A DNA stretch of 64,000 nucleotides, from NCBI RefSeq assembly GCF_027563345.1, contig NZ_JAMKBK010000001.1; one strand, written 5' to 3'. Under the pieces are notes generated by a model. It was given only the letters and a program-made list of their open reading frames with translations, was not told the DNA's origin and did no database searches. Position numbers and translations under genes: made by a program. The DNA comes from Psychrobacillus psychrodurans (GTDB lineage: Bacteria; Bacillota; Bacilli; Bacillales_A; Planococcaceae). Positions 25,811-34,589 of the stretch are shown here, one piece after another (within the stretch, counting starts at the first letter, position 1; the number at the start of each line of letters is the position of its first letter).

Positions 25811-26449
25811 TTATATTTCATTGCTCATTTTTAATGCTTCTTGCTTTTCGCTGACTTTCTGAAATGCATGTAAACTAAACCTCATCGATATAAAAGCGTA
25901 TACACTTCCGCCAAATATGAATCCGATTGCAGGGAGAAGGCTTATTAAGTAGAAAAACGGTAATAGGCTTAGGAAAATTAGTAGAGTTGTAATTGGATTT
26001 ATAAGCATGATAAAAAATGAATTTTTGATAACTTGTCCTAACTTTAAGTTGAAGTGTACAAAAGAAGGAAAAAGATAAAATAGGAACATGATGAATATTA
26101 ACATAAAAGAAAACAATGGCAGGTAAGTCCAAGTTAACAAATTGCTATCAGTAGATTGTATGTAAAAAAGATCCAATACTATTATAACTGTAATTAGCGT
26201 GACTATGACTCCTAACAAGTTGCTTTTAACGAATTCATCTCGGTAACATTTCCAAAAGGTGCTAAACAATGGTATATCTGTTTCACCTTTCAACCATTCT
26301 CTCACTATGGCAAACATCGAAATAGTTGAAGGGAAAAACCCGAAAATCACACCGCCTAGTATCGTAAATAAAATCCATAGCAAGTTTAAATAGGCAAATT
26401 TTGTAATCCATTCGGCAATATTATATATAAAACTACTTGTTGCATTCAT
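25811..26449 (-). CDS. DUF624 (YesL-like) membrane protein
   Basis: Membrane protein of 212 residues with about five hydrophobic segments, starting MNATSSFIYNIAEWITKFAY and with the family's early stretch LNLLWILFTILGGVIFGFFP followed by STISMFAIVREWLKGE. YesL-type proteins of unknown function are usually beside carbohydrate ABC transporters, as here. It is on the minus strand, facing the uptake operon and divergent from xylA. Ribosome site AAAGGA nine bases before ATG. Confidence 0.85.
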   Translation of the reverse strand: MNATSSFIYNIAEWITKFAYLNLLWILFTILGGVIFGFFPSTISMFAIVREWLKGETDIPLFSTFWKCYRDEFVKSNLLGVIVTLITVIIVLDLFYIQSTDSNLLTWTYLPLFSFMLIFIMFLFYLFPSFVHFNLKLGQVIKNSFFIMLINPITTLLIFLSLLPFFYLISLLPAIGFIFGGSVYAFISMRFSLHAFQKVSEKQEALKMSNEI

Positions 26450-26517
26450 AGAGAACCGTCCTTTGTTATCAATTTATTTGCAAGAGTTTAATAATTATTA
26501 ATAGCATACACTTTTTA

Positions 26518-26547
26518 TTTACAATAATACAACTTTGTTCGTATGAT
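26518..26547 (+). promoter_or_regulatory. promoter of the xylA operon
   Basis: TTTACA (26518-26523), 18-bp spacer, TATGAT (26542-26547). The -10 box lies between the two arms of the XylR dyad. Confidence 0.7.
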
Positions 26548-26557
26548 TAACAAACTA
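26531..26557. promoter_or_regulatory. XylR operator at the xylA promoter
   Basis: AACTTTGTT (26531-26539), nine bases, AACAAACTA (26549-26557). Read on the other strand it is TAGTTTGTT-N9-AACAAAGTT, close to the Bacillus XylR consensus arms TTAGTTTGTT/AACAAACTAA. Its position over the -10 box fits repression in the absence of xylose. Confidence 0.75.
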
Positions 26558-26626
26558 ATTAAACAATCTAATTTCACACAAAAACCGTTGGTGATTAGTG
26601 TAGATAAAATTCAGGAGGTAAAAATA

Positions 26627-27949
26627 ATGGTCTATTTCCAAAATGTCGAGAAAGTTAAATTTGAAGGTGCAACTTCAAAAAATCCTTATGCGTTTAAATA
26701 TTATAATCCAGAAGAGAAAATTGGCGGTAAAACGATGGAAGAAATTTTAAGGTACGCTGTTTCTTACTGGCATACGTTTACGATGGATGGATCGGACCCT
26801 TTCGGAGCAGGAAGTATGAACCGCCCTTGGGATAAATTTAGTGGGTTGGATTTAGCAAAAGCGCGAGTAGAGGCATCGTTTGAGTTTTATGAAAAGATGG
26901 ATGTCCCGTTCTTCTGCTTCCATGATATCGATATTGCACCGGAAGGAAGTAATCTTAAAGAAAGTAATCATAACTTAGACGTGATTGTTAGCATGATAAA
27001 GGATTATATGAAAAATAGTAAAGCAAAATTGCTTTGGAATACGGCCAATAACTTTACGCACCCTCGCTTTGTTCATGGCGCAGCAACTTCAAGTAATGCA
27101 GATGTTTTTGCATACTCTGCTGCTAAAGTGAAAAAAGGATTAGAAATTGGTAAGGAGCTTGGCGCACAAAATTATGTGTTCTGGGGTGGACGCGAAGGAT
27201 ATGATACTTTACTAAATACAAATATGAAACTAGAGTTGGATAACTTATCTCGCTTTTATCATATGGCTGTAGACTATGCTAAAGAAATTGAATTTGATGC
27301 ACAATTCTTAATCGAACCAAAACCCAAAGAACCTTCTACTCACCAATATGATTATGATGTTGCAACTGCCCATGCATTCTTACAAAGCTACGGCTTAGAA
27401 AATTCATTTAAATTTAATATCGAAGCAAACCATGCAACACTTGCTGGTCACACATTTGAGCATGAGCTTCATTATGCTCGTATTAATAAAATGTTAGGTT
27501 CCGTTGATGCGAACCAAGGTAACCCACTTTTAGGCTGGGATACAGATGAGTTCCCAACAGATCTATGGACTACAACTCTTGCAATGTATGAAATTTTGCA
27601 AAACGGTGGACTAGGCAGGGGAGGTTTAAACTTTGATGCGAAAGTTAGAAGAGCATCATTTGAACCGGAGGATCTATTCCATGCACATATTGCTGGAATG
27701 GATGCTTTTGCAGTAGGTTTGCGAGTTGCACAAAACTTGATAGATGATAAAGTGCTTGAAAATGTTGTAGATGAACGCTACAAAACGTATAAAGAAGGTA
27801 TCGGACTAGATATTGTAGAAGGCAAAACAGATTTCCATAAGCTAGAGGCATATGCTTTGGGACTTCAAGATATTAAACAGACTTCTGGACGTTTGGAGCA
27901 AATCAAGGCGACAATCAATCAGTATTTATTGCAATCATTTAGTAAATAA
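26627..27949 (+). CDS. xylA: xylose isomerase
   Basis: Converts D-xylose to D-xylulose, 440 residues, the usual size for class II enzymes. Active-site and metal-binding segments are intact: FCFHDIDIAPEG (catalytic His), NFTHPRFVHGAA, FLIEPKPKEPSTHQYD (metal Glu), NIEANHATLAGHT and GSVDANQGNPLLGWDTDEFP. ATG 26627 follows CAGGAGG by eight bases. The frame extends upstream to an ATG at 26543, but that would place the start inside the operator, so it is rejected. First gene of xylA-xylB and the sugar-enzyme genes that follow. Confidence 0.97.
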   Translation: MVYFQNVEKVKFEGATSKNPYAFKYYNPEEKIGGKTMEEILRYAVSYWHTFTMDGSDPFGAGSMNRPWDKFSGLDLAKARVEASFEFYEKMDVPFFCFHDIDIAPEGSNLKESNHNLDVIVSMIKDYMKNSKAKLLWNTANNFTHPRFVHGAATSSNADVFAYSAAKVKKGLEIGKELGAQNYVFWGGREGYDTLLNTNMKLELDNLSRFYHMAVDYAKEIEFDAQFLIEPKPKEPSTHQYDYDVATAHAFLQSYGLENSFKFNIEANHATLAGHTFEHELHYARINKMLGSVDANQGNPLLGWDTDEFPTDLWTTTLAMYEILQNGGLGRGGLNFDAKVRRASFEPEDLFHAHIAGMDAFAVGLRVAQNLIDDKVLENVVDERYKTYKEGIGLDIVEGKTDFHKLEAYALGLQDIKQTSGRLEQIKATINQYLLQSFSK

Positions 27950-27979
27950 TTTGAATGCATTTGGTAGGAGAGCTGAGCT

Positions 27980-29479
27980 ATGAAATATGTTATTGGTGTA
28001 GATTTAGGAACGAGCGCTGTGAAAATATTGCTAGTTAATAAAAATGGGGAAGTTGTTCGAAGTGTATCTAAATCCTATCCTTTAATACAGGAGAAAACGG
28101 GCTATAGTGAACAAAACCCCGAGCACTGGGTGGACAAAACGCTATTGGGATTAAAAGAACTGTTGAAGGATTTTGAAGGCGATGTAGCGAATATTGAAGG
28201 GATGAGTTTTTCAGGACAAATGCATGGCCTTGTTCTATTAGATAAGAAAAATGATGTTTTACGTCCTGCAATTCTCTGGAATGATACACGCACTACAGCT
28301 CAGTGTCAGCAAATTTATGATGTGATAGGTGAGGATAGACTGCTTGAAATAACAAAAAATCCTGCTTTAGAGGGTTTTACATTACCCAAAATATTATGGG
28401 TCAAAGAACATGAACCACAAATATTTGAGCAGGCAAAGACATTTGTACTCCCGAAGGACTATTTACGATACAGGCTCACAGGCCAGCTTCATATGGAGTA
28501 TTCGGACGCTGCAGGAACACTTCTATTGGATGTTAGTAGGAAAGAATGGAGCACACCTATATGTGCGTCATTGGATATTGAACCTAGTCTGTGTCCACCA
28601 TTGTTAAATTCGCATGACGAAGTTGGTACTATTTCTTTAAGTGTTGCACAAGCTACCGGTCTTTCAGCAACAACTCGTGTGTTTGCAGGTGGTGCGGATA
28701 ATGCTTGTGGTGCAATTGGCTCAGGAATTTTAGGGGATGGAAAAACACTTTGTAGCATAGGAACATCTGGTGTTGTACTATCGTATGAAGCAAACCCGGA
28801 TAAGGATTTTGAGGGGAAGGTTCATTATTTTAATCACGCAGCATCAGAATCCTTTTACACAATGGGTGTAACACTTGCCGCAGGTCATAGTTTGACTTGG
28901 TTTAAAGAGGTTTTTGCAAGTGAAGAGTCGTTCCAGGAATTATTATCTGAGGTAGGGAATGTTCCGATAGGGTCACATGGGTTGCTGTTTACCCCTTATC
29001 TAGTAGGTGAAAGAACCCCGCATGCAGATGCAATTATTCGTGCTAGTTTCATCGGAATGGATAGTTCGCATCAGCGTAAAGACTTTGTTCGTGCTGTTTT
29101 AGAAGGAATAACATTCTCCTTGCATGAATCTATTGAAATTTTTCGGAAAAATGGAAAGTTGATAGATACAATTGTATCTATTGGCGGCGGTGCACAAAAT
29201 GATGATTGGCTTCAAATGCAAGCAGACATCTTCGATGCAAAAATTGTTCGATTATCTAGCGAACAGGGACCAGGAATGGGAGCAGCGATGCTGGCGGCTT
29301 ATGGATGTCAATGGTTTGATTCATTAAAAGGTTGTGCAGATGAGTTTTTAAAGGAAGATAAACAGTTTAATCCTATTGAAGCAAATGTGGAAAAGTATAA
29401 GAAGTTATTTCCTATTTATCAAGAAGTCTACAGCCAAACGAAGAATCTAAATAAAGTACTTTTGGAATTCCGTAAGTAA
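27980..29479 (+). CDS. xylB: xylulokinase
   Basis: Phosphorylates D-xylulose to xylulose 5-phosphate for the pentose phosphate pathway. FGGY kinase fold, 499 residues: ATP/sugar motif VIGVDLGTSAVKILL at the start, GMSFSGQMHGLV (about 73-84), AILWNDTRT, the FGGY signature region (EGITFSLHESIEIFR) and GGGAQNDDWLQMQADIF near 400. Starts 30 bp after xylA behind TAGGAG. An imperfect terminator follows, so downstream genes may be expressed at a lower level. Confidence 0.96.
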   Translation: MKYVIGVDLGTSAVKILLVNKNGEVVRSVSKSYPLIQEKTGYSEQNPEHWVDKTLLGLKELLKDFEGDVANIEGMSFSGQMHGLVLLDKKNDVLRPAILWNDTRTTAQCQQIYDVIGEDRLLEITKNPALEGFTLPKILWVKEHEPQIFEQAKTFVLPKDYLRYRLTGQLHMEYSDAAGTLLLDVSRKEWSTPICASLDIEPSLCPPLLNSHDEVGTISLSVAQATGLSATTRVFAGGADNACGAIGSGILGDGKTLCSIGTSGVVLSYEANPDKDFEGKVHYFNHAASESFYTMGVTLAAGHSLTWFKEVFASEESFQELLSEVGNVPIGSHGLLFTPYLVGERTPHADAIIRASFIGMDSSHQRKDFVRAVLEGITFSLHESIEIFRKNGKLIDTIVSIGGGAQNDDWLQMQADIFDAKIVRLSSEQGPGMGAAMLAAYGCQWFDSLKGCADEFLKEDKQFNPIEANVEKYKKLFPIYQEVYSQTKNLNKVLLEFRK

Positions 29480-29488
29480 GAATGATGA

Positions 29489-29521
29489 AGAGTCTCAACT
29501 AAATAGTTGGGGCTCTTATTT
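29489..29521 (+). terminator. attenuating terminator after xylB
   Basis: AGAGTCTCAACT, loop AAAT, AGTTGGGGCTCT (two G-U pairs), then TATTT. Moderate strength, consistent with partial read-through into 29540-32661. Confidence 0.65.
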
Positions 29522-29539
29522 ACAAAAGGGAGGGGTAGT

Positions 29540-30526
29540 ATGATGAATTATCGTCAAATTGGTAGTACGGATTTACAGGTAAGTGAGCTAAGCTTTGGTA
29601 CTTGGGCGATAGGTGGAGCATGGGGAAAGACAAATGACGAGGAATCATTAAAAGCACTAGATTATGCAATTGGTAACGGGGTAAACTTTTTCGATACTGC
29701 GGATGTATATGGTGATGGGCATAGCGAAGAGCTTTTAGCTAAAGCAACACAAGGAAAGCATGCAGATATCCATATTGCTACAAAATTTTGTAGAGCAGCT
29801 GATGTGCATGATCCTCATACATATTCCATGGGAAGTGTAACTAAATACTGTGAGGATAGCTTAAGACGACTTGGGAGAGAGCAAATTGATTTGTTTCAAA
29901 TTCACTGTCCGCCTCTAGAAATTTTAAAGGATGGTCAAGTATTTGATGTACTTGATCGGTTAAAGGAGCAAGGGAAAATTCGCTATTACGGTGTCAGTGT
30001 AGAGACAGTTGAGGAAGGATTACTATGTTTGGAGCAGCCTAATGTTCGTAGCCTTCAAGTAATTTTCAACATCTTCCGACAAAAGCCGTTGGATGAGTTA
30101 TTTCCTAAAGCAAAGGAAAAGGGTGTTGGGATTCTTGCGCGAGTTCCACTTGCTAGTGGACTGCTGACTGGAAAATTTGGCGTAGATAGCAAGTTTGAAT
30201 CAGACGATCATCGTAACTTTAACCAAAGTGGAGAAGCGTTTAATGTTGGTGAAACCTTTGCGGGACTAGGATTAGAAAAAGGCGTGGAATTAGCAGGCAA
30301 GCTAAAATGGATCGCGGAAGGTAGAGATAATATGACCCGCGCTGCATTGAAGTGGATATTGGAGCATGATGAAATTTCATGTGTCATACCAGGCTTTAAA
30401 ACAGTTGTTCAAGTAAAGGATAACTTGCAAGCAGTGAATGTAAGTTCATATAAAGCAGAAGAAATGCAGAAACTAGCTAAATTTTATAAAGAAGAAGTCC
30501 ACAGGGAAATTAAAGGAGTTTATTAG
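29540..30526 (+). CDS. aldo/keto reductase
   Basis: NAD(P)H-dependent carbonyl reductase, 328 residues, (beta/alpha)8 barrel. The catalytic tetrad is visible: Asp and Tyr in FFDTADVYGDGHSEE, Lys in IHIATKF, His in LFQIHCP. ATG 29540 or 29543 sits behind AAGGGAGG. The frame extends to 29507 through the preceding hairpin and is not used. Located in the xylose locus, so a sugar or sugar-derived aldehyde (for example xylose to xylitol, or an epimerising step with the next gene) is possible, but unproven. Confidence 0.85.
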   Translation: MMNYRQIGSTDLQVSELSFGTWAIGGAWGKTNDEESLKALDYAIGNGVNFFDTADVYGDGHSEELLAKATQGKHADIHIATKFCRAADVHDPHTYSMGSVTKYCEDSLRRLGREQIDLFQIHCPPLEILKDGQVFDVLDRLKEQGKIRYYGVSVETVEEGLLCLEQPNVRSLQVIFNIFRQKPLDELFPKAKEKGVGILARVPLASGLLTGKFGVDSKFESDDHRNFNQSGEAFNVGETFAGLGLEKGVELAGKLKWIAEGRDNMTRAALKWILEHDEISCVIPGFKTVVQVKDNLQAVNVSSYKAEEMQKLAKFYKEEVHREIKGVY

Positions 30527-30585
30527 TAACTTTCTGTGTGAATGAAACGAGTTATTGAATTTTAAAAGTAAAGGTGGATGATTGG

Positions 30586-31578
30586 ATGAAGAACATTCGT
30601 TGGGGAGTATTAAGTACGGCAAATATCGCACAGCAACAACTAATACCTGCAATTTCCAGAGCAAGTAATGCAGAGCTAGTAGCAATTTCGAGTCGTGGAA
30701 GTCAAGTGCATCCAGTAGCCTCTAAATTAGGTATTACTAAAGCCTATGAAAGCTATGAAGAGCTTCTAAACGATTCAGAAATAGAAGCTGTTTACATTCC
30801 GCTTCCTAATCATTTACATAAGGAATGGGTATTTAAAGCAGCTAAGCAAGGAAAGCACATACTCTGCGAAAAGCCAGTTGCGCTAACAGCCCGAGAAGCT
30901 GAAGAAATGGTAGAAGTATGTCGTGAAAACAACGTTAAGTTCATGGAAGCCTTCATGTATCAGTTACACCCGCAGCATCAGCGAGTGAAAGAAATAATTT
31001 CCTCAGGCGAAATTGGGGATATTAAGCTTATCAAATCAAGTCATTCCTTTTACTTACAATCACGTGTTGATAAATTTAGAATGGACAAAGCGATGGGTGG
31101 TGGGGCTCTTTATGACGTTGGTTGTTATAGCATTCATGTAATTCGCTATTTGTTAGATTCAGAACCGGTTTCCGTGCAATGTTTTGCGGAATTAGACCCT
31201 GAAACAGGTGTAGATACGAGTACATTTGGATATTTAAACATGGGTAGAAACGTGCGGGCTATATTTGACTGTAGCTTTGATATGACTGGAAGGAATGAGT
31301 ATGAAGTAATAGGTACAAAAGGCACGATCAAAGTACCTTTTGCCTTCCGACCAGATAACAATGGAGGAGTAGGAAAAGTTATTACACAAGTAGCAAATAT
31401 GGTTCGTGAAGAGAGTGTATACGGGGATTTATACCGACTTGAAGTGGAGCATTTTTCAGATGTCATACAAACAAATGGTGATCCAGAAATTACAGGGACT
31501 TCTACTATTAATAATATGCGAGTAATAGAAGCTTGTTATCAATCTATTCAAACTGGAGAACTCGCAGTGATAAAGTAG
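30586..31578 (+). CDS. Gfo/Idh/MocA-family sugar oxidoreductase
   Basis: NAD(P)-dependent dehydrogenase of 330 residues. Rossmann start (IRWGVLSTANIA), EKP motif in HILCEKPVALTAREAEEM near 90, and the family's GGGALYDVGCYSIHVIRY near 167-184. ATG 30586 is eight bases after AAAGGTGG. The D-xylose/glucose dehydrogenase-like subgroup shares the LSTANIA start and the GGGALYDVG segment. Together with the aldo/keto reductase and mutarotase around it, it may handle alternative pentoses or xylosides. Confidence 0.85.
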   Translation: MKNIRWGVLSTANIAQQQLIPAISRASNAELVAISSRGSQVHPVASKLGITKAYESYEELLNDSEIEAVYIPLPNHLHKEWVFKAAKQGKHILCEKPVALTAREAEEMVEVCRENNVKFMEAFMYQLHPQHQRVKEIISSGEIGDIKLIKSSHSFYLQSRVDKFRMDKAMGGGALYDVGCYSIHVIRYLLDSEPVSVQCFAELDPETGVDTSTFGYLNMGRNVRAIFDCSFDMTGRNEYEVIGTKGTIKVPFAFRPDNNGGVGKVITQVANMVREESVYGDLYRLEVEHFSDVIQTNGDPEITGTSTINNMRVIEACYQSIQTGELAVIK

Positions 31579-31602
31579 CATAAGAGAGGGTTGAATTGGT
31601 GA

Positions 31603-32661
31603 GTGTTAGTGCAAGAGAAGCTATTTGGATTTATAGATAATCGACCCGTTACATTATTTACAGTAAGAAATAAAAACGGTTTTGAAGTATCCTGCATGAA
31701 TTATGGTTGCGTAATTACGGAAATTTTAGCATCTGATCGAAGGGGACAATATGAAAATGTAGTATTAGGATACGATACATTAGAGGATTACGGTCGAAAT
31801 GCCAAGTATTTAGGAGCGGTTGTAGGTAGAGTTGCTGGTCGTATTAAGGGAGGTTCCTTCCGTTTAGGAGAGGATGTCTACAATATTCCCATGAATGAGA
31901 ATAACAACCATTTACATGGAGGTCCTAAAGGATTCAGTCATGTATTATGGAATTCTACTATACTGGAAGGTGACCACGAAACAACAATCGAGTTTACTTA
32001 TTTAAGCCGAGATCGAGAAGAGGGTTACCCCGGAAACCTGGAAATGAAAGTAGCTTATACAATTCTACATGATGAAGATACGTTATCTATTACATACTCG
32101 GGTATTTCCGATAAGGACACATTATTAAATGTAACGAACCATTCGTATTTTAATCTTAGTGGAAATCTGAAAAAGGATGTATTAGATCATGAACTAATGA
32201 TTGATAGTCCTGCTTATTTGGAGTTGAATGAGGAGTTTATTCCAACTGGAAATTTAGTTCCAGTAGAGAATTCTGTATTCGATTTTCGAGAGAGTCGTAA
32301 AATTGCTGATGGAGCAACTTCTGTTCATCCCCAAAATGTATTAGTAGGCAACGGTTATGATCATCCATTTTTATTGAAAGAAAACGAATCTAGTGTAATG
32401 GTATTAACGGATGAGGCAAGTGGTCGGCAACTGGTAGTAGAAACGACAGAATCTGCCGTTGTTCTCTATACAGGTAATAACTTGGGCAACTCTGAAATAA
32501 TGAGAGGAGAACAACTAAGGGATTATTTAGGTATATGCTTAGAAACACAAGGTCCACCTGATTCCATCCATCATCCTCATTTTCCTTCGTCCATCCTACA
32601 AGCAGGAAAAGAGTATAAATCAACAACTACTTATTCTTTTGGGGTTACCATGATTGAATGA
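31603..32661 (+). CDS. aldose 1-epimerase (mutarotase)
   Basis: Interconverts alpha and beta anomers of aldoses, 352 residues. GalM-type motifs: NNHLHGGPKGFSH near 100-112, catalytic His in VTNHSYFNLSG near 180 and catalytic Glu in GICLETQGPPDSIHHPHFPS near 310. The start codon is a GTG, either 31603 (AGAGAGGG 12 bases upstream) or 31609 (GGTGAG six bases upstream). Last gene of the xylose locus, closed by a strong hairpin. Its role is to supply the alpha anomer that xylose isomerase prefers. Confidence 0.92.
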   Translation: MLVQEKLFGFIDNRPVTLFTVRNKNGFEVSCMNYGCVITEILASDRRGQYENVVLGYDTLEDYGRNAKYLGAVVGRVAGRIKGGSFRLGEDVYNIPMNENNNHLHGGPKGFSHVLWNSTILEGDHETTIEFTYLSRDREEGYPGNLEMKVAYTILHDEDTLSITYSGISDKDTLLNVTNHSYFNLSGNLKKDVLDHELMIDSPAYLELNEEFIPTGNLVPVENSVFDFRESRKIADGATSVHPQNVLVGNGYDHPFLLKENESSVMVLTDEASGRQLVVETTESAVVLYTGNNLGNSEIMRGEQLRDYLGICLETQGPPDSIHHPHFPSSILQAGKEYKSTTTYSFGVTMIE

Positions 32662-32665
32662 TAAT

Positions 32666-32710
32666 AAAAATGCCGAGAGAAGTATATAGACACTTCTTCC
32701 GGCATTTTTC
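32666..32710. terminator. bidirectional terminator between convergent mutarotase and aldo/keto reductase genes
   Basis: AAAAATGCCG and CGGCATTTTT frame an inner AGAAGT/ACTTCT stem. T-runs on both strands. Confidence 0.92.
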
Positions 32711-32712
32711 TA

Positions 32713-33525
32713 TTAAAATTGAATTTCATCCGGGTCAGGACCCATGCGAACGTTAGTAGCCAAAGTGGCAATTGCTTCCATATCCTCAGATGATAACTCG
32801 AAGTCAAAGACATCAAAATTCTCTTTAATGCGAGTAGGAGTAATCGATTTTGGCAAAGCAACTCTACCTAACTGTAAATGCCAGCGAAGTACTATTTGTG
32901 ATGGAGACTTCCCATGCTTTTCAGCTAGCTGGTGGAATAAATCAAAATCCAAGAACTTCCCTTGCATTAGTGGGCTCCAAGCCTCTACATGAATACCTTT
33001 TTTGGATAAATAATTCACATAGTCGTGCTGTGGTAATTGCGGGTGTAGCTCGATCTGATTGACCATAGGAGTCATCAATCCAGCTGCTTCTAATTGTTCC
33101 AAGTGATGTTCTTTAAAATTGGATACGCCAATTGCTTTTATCTTTCCTTCATTGTACAGCTCAATAAGTGCACGCCACGCTTCTACAATACCATCAACTG
33201 GCCAATGGATTAAACATAAATCCAAATAATCAGTTTTTAGGCGGTTAAGAGATTCTTGGAATGCTTCTTTTGTACGGCCGGCACGAATATCATCGTTCCA
33301 GATTTTTGAAGTTAGGAAGATGTCCTCACGTGCAACACCAGAAGAAGTAATTCCTTTTGCGACTCCTTCTTCGTTTCCATAAGTAGCAGCAGTATCAATA
33401 TGACGATAACCGACTCGCAAAGCCTCTTCTACAGCAGCGGGAGCTTCTGTTTCGTTGTCAACTTGCCACACCCCAAAACCAATTTGAGGGATTTTCAAAC
33501 CATTGCTAAGTGTAATAAATTCCAT
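32713..33525 (-). CDS. aldo/keto reductase (AKR5/YvgN-like)
   Basis: NADPH-dependent reductase of 270 residues. Signatures GYRHIDTAATYGNEEGV (Asp/Tyr), FLTSKIW (Lys), LCLIHWPV (His), IGVSNFKEHHLEQL and the C-terminal LPKSITPTRIKENFDVFDFE. This is the short 2,5-diketogluconate reductase/glyoxal-reductase-like group, distinct from the gene at 29540. ATG 33525 follows GAGGAG. It converges on the xylose locus but has its own promoter region. General aldehyde detoxification is the usual role. Confidence 0.92.
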   Translation of the reverse strand: MEFITLSNGLKIPQIGFGVWQVDNETEAPAAVEEALRVGYRHIDTAATYGNEEGVAKGITSSGVAREDIFLTSKIWNDDIRAGRTKEAFQESLNRLKTDYLDLCLIHWPVDGIVEAWRALIELYNEGKIKAIGVSNFKEHHLEQLEAAGLMTPMVNQIELHPQLPQHDYVNYLSKKGIHVEAWSPLMQGKFLDFDLFHQLAEKHGKSPSQIVLRWHLQLGRVALPKSITPTRIKENFDVFDFELSSEDMEAIATLATNVRMGPDPDEIQF

Positions 33526-33590
33526 ATTTATCTCTCCTCTCGAAAATTTAATATTACCATTTGCACTACTTAGTTTCCATTAGAAGTGCT

Positions 33591-34466
33591 TCAAACTCCA
33601 AACCTCTGTCTATATCCACATTTTCTGCACATTTCTTCGACTGCTTCTCTTCTTGTAAATCCATCATACAAATTATTTGCCCGTTCACTCTCAATAATGT
33701 CTGAGAAAGAATTATTATGGATATTACCTAAGTTAATAACGCCTTCACCATCTAGACAACATGGTACGACGGTTCCATCTACGAGAATAGCCGCTTGGTT
33801 GCGAAGAGCATGGCAAAAGCCTTTTCCATCATCCTCTGGTGCAAGTAAACTTGGCCATTGAAACTCATGATCCTGGTTCAAGTAGACATTATGAGCGATT
33901 TTAATCCCTTTACCAGGTTGTACTTTTTCTTCAATTTTAAAATCTAGATTATATTCTTTTTCAAGTATTTCCAATGTTTCTCGATTTCTCCGTTGTGCAA
34001 CTTCTGAAACTTGATCCCTCTGTAAGTTCCATAATCGGTAGGAAATAATAACATTGTGTTCCTTGGCTTCTCGTACAAAATCCAGAATATCTCCTAAATA
34101 TTTCTCGCGATTTTCTGATCCTTCATGTCCATCGAAACTATGTAAAGAGAAATTGATTTGACGAAGTGCTGGTTTGCCCAATAGTTTATGTCTATTTTTA
34201 TTGATAAGGGTACCATTAGTTGTAATATTAACTTTAAAACCCTTGGCATGACTAGCATCCAATAATTGATCCACCCGTGGATGTAAAAGTGGCTCACCTT
34301 TTACATGGAGGTAAATATATTTTGTATGTGGTCGAATCTCATCTAATGTTTTATTAAATGCATCTAGTTTGAGGATATTTTTTGCTCTACTTGTCGGTGG
34401 ACAGAAGCTGCAAGCAAGATTACAAACGCTAGTAATTTCAATATACATTTTCTTAAAGGTTTTCAA
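33591..34466 (-). CDS. radical SAM protein with SPASM-type C-terminus
   Basis: Iron-sulphur enzyme of 291 residues. The SAM-binding cluster motif CNLACSFC (CX3CX2C) is at residues 15-22. The second part has cysteines in GFCHALRNQ, TVVPCCLDGEG and MCRKCGYRQRF, typical of SPASM domains binding auxiliary 4Fe-4S clusters. SPASM enzymes often modify peptides or act in cofactor synthesis. No precursor peptide gene was found beside it, so its substrate is open. The start is TTG at 34466, eight bases after GGAG. It stands alone between an aldo/keto reductase and an acidic protein. Confidence 0.88.
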   Translation of the reverse strand: MKTFKKMYIEITSVCNLACSFCPPTSRAKNILKLDAFNKTLDEIRPHTKYIYLHVKGEPLLHPRVDQLLDASHAKGFKVNITTNGTLINKNRHKLLGKPALRQINFSLHSFDGHEGSENREKYLGDILDFVREAKEHNVIISYRLWNLQRDQVSEVAQRRNRETLEILEKEYNLDFKIEEKVQPGKGIKIAHNVYLNQDHEFQWPSLLAPEDDGKGFCHALRNQAAILVDGTVVPCCLDGEGVINLGNIHNNSFSDIIESERANNLYDGFTRREAVEEMCRKCGYRQRFGV

Positions 34467-34542
34467 GGTATGTTCTCCATTCCATTTCTTATTACTCTCA
34501 TTTTATCAGAATATCTCCTATTGTTGATTAGATTTTGAATAT

Positions 34543-34582
34543 AAAAAAACACCCACAAATGGCAACTGACCAATTGGGGTGT
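34543..34582 (-). terminator. terminator of the acidic protein gene
   Basis: On the minus strand ACACCCCAATTGG and CCATTTGTGGGTGT pair around TCAGTTG, then a run of T. Confidence 0.85.
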
Positions 34583-34589
34583 AATAAAA

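Noticed and set aside
26543..26626. Upstream start of xylA
   Set aside because: Would place the start inside the XylR operator; the ATG at 26627 has the ribosome site.
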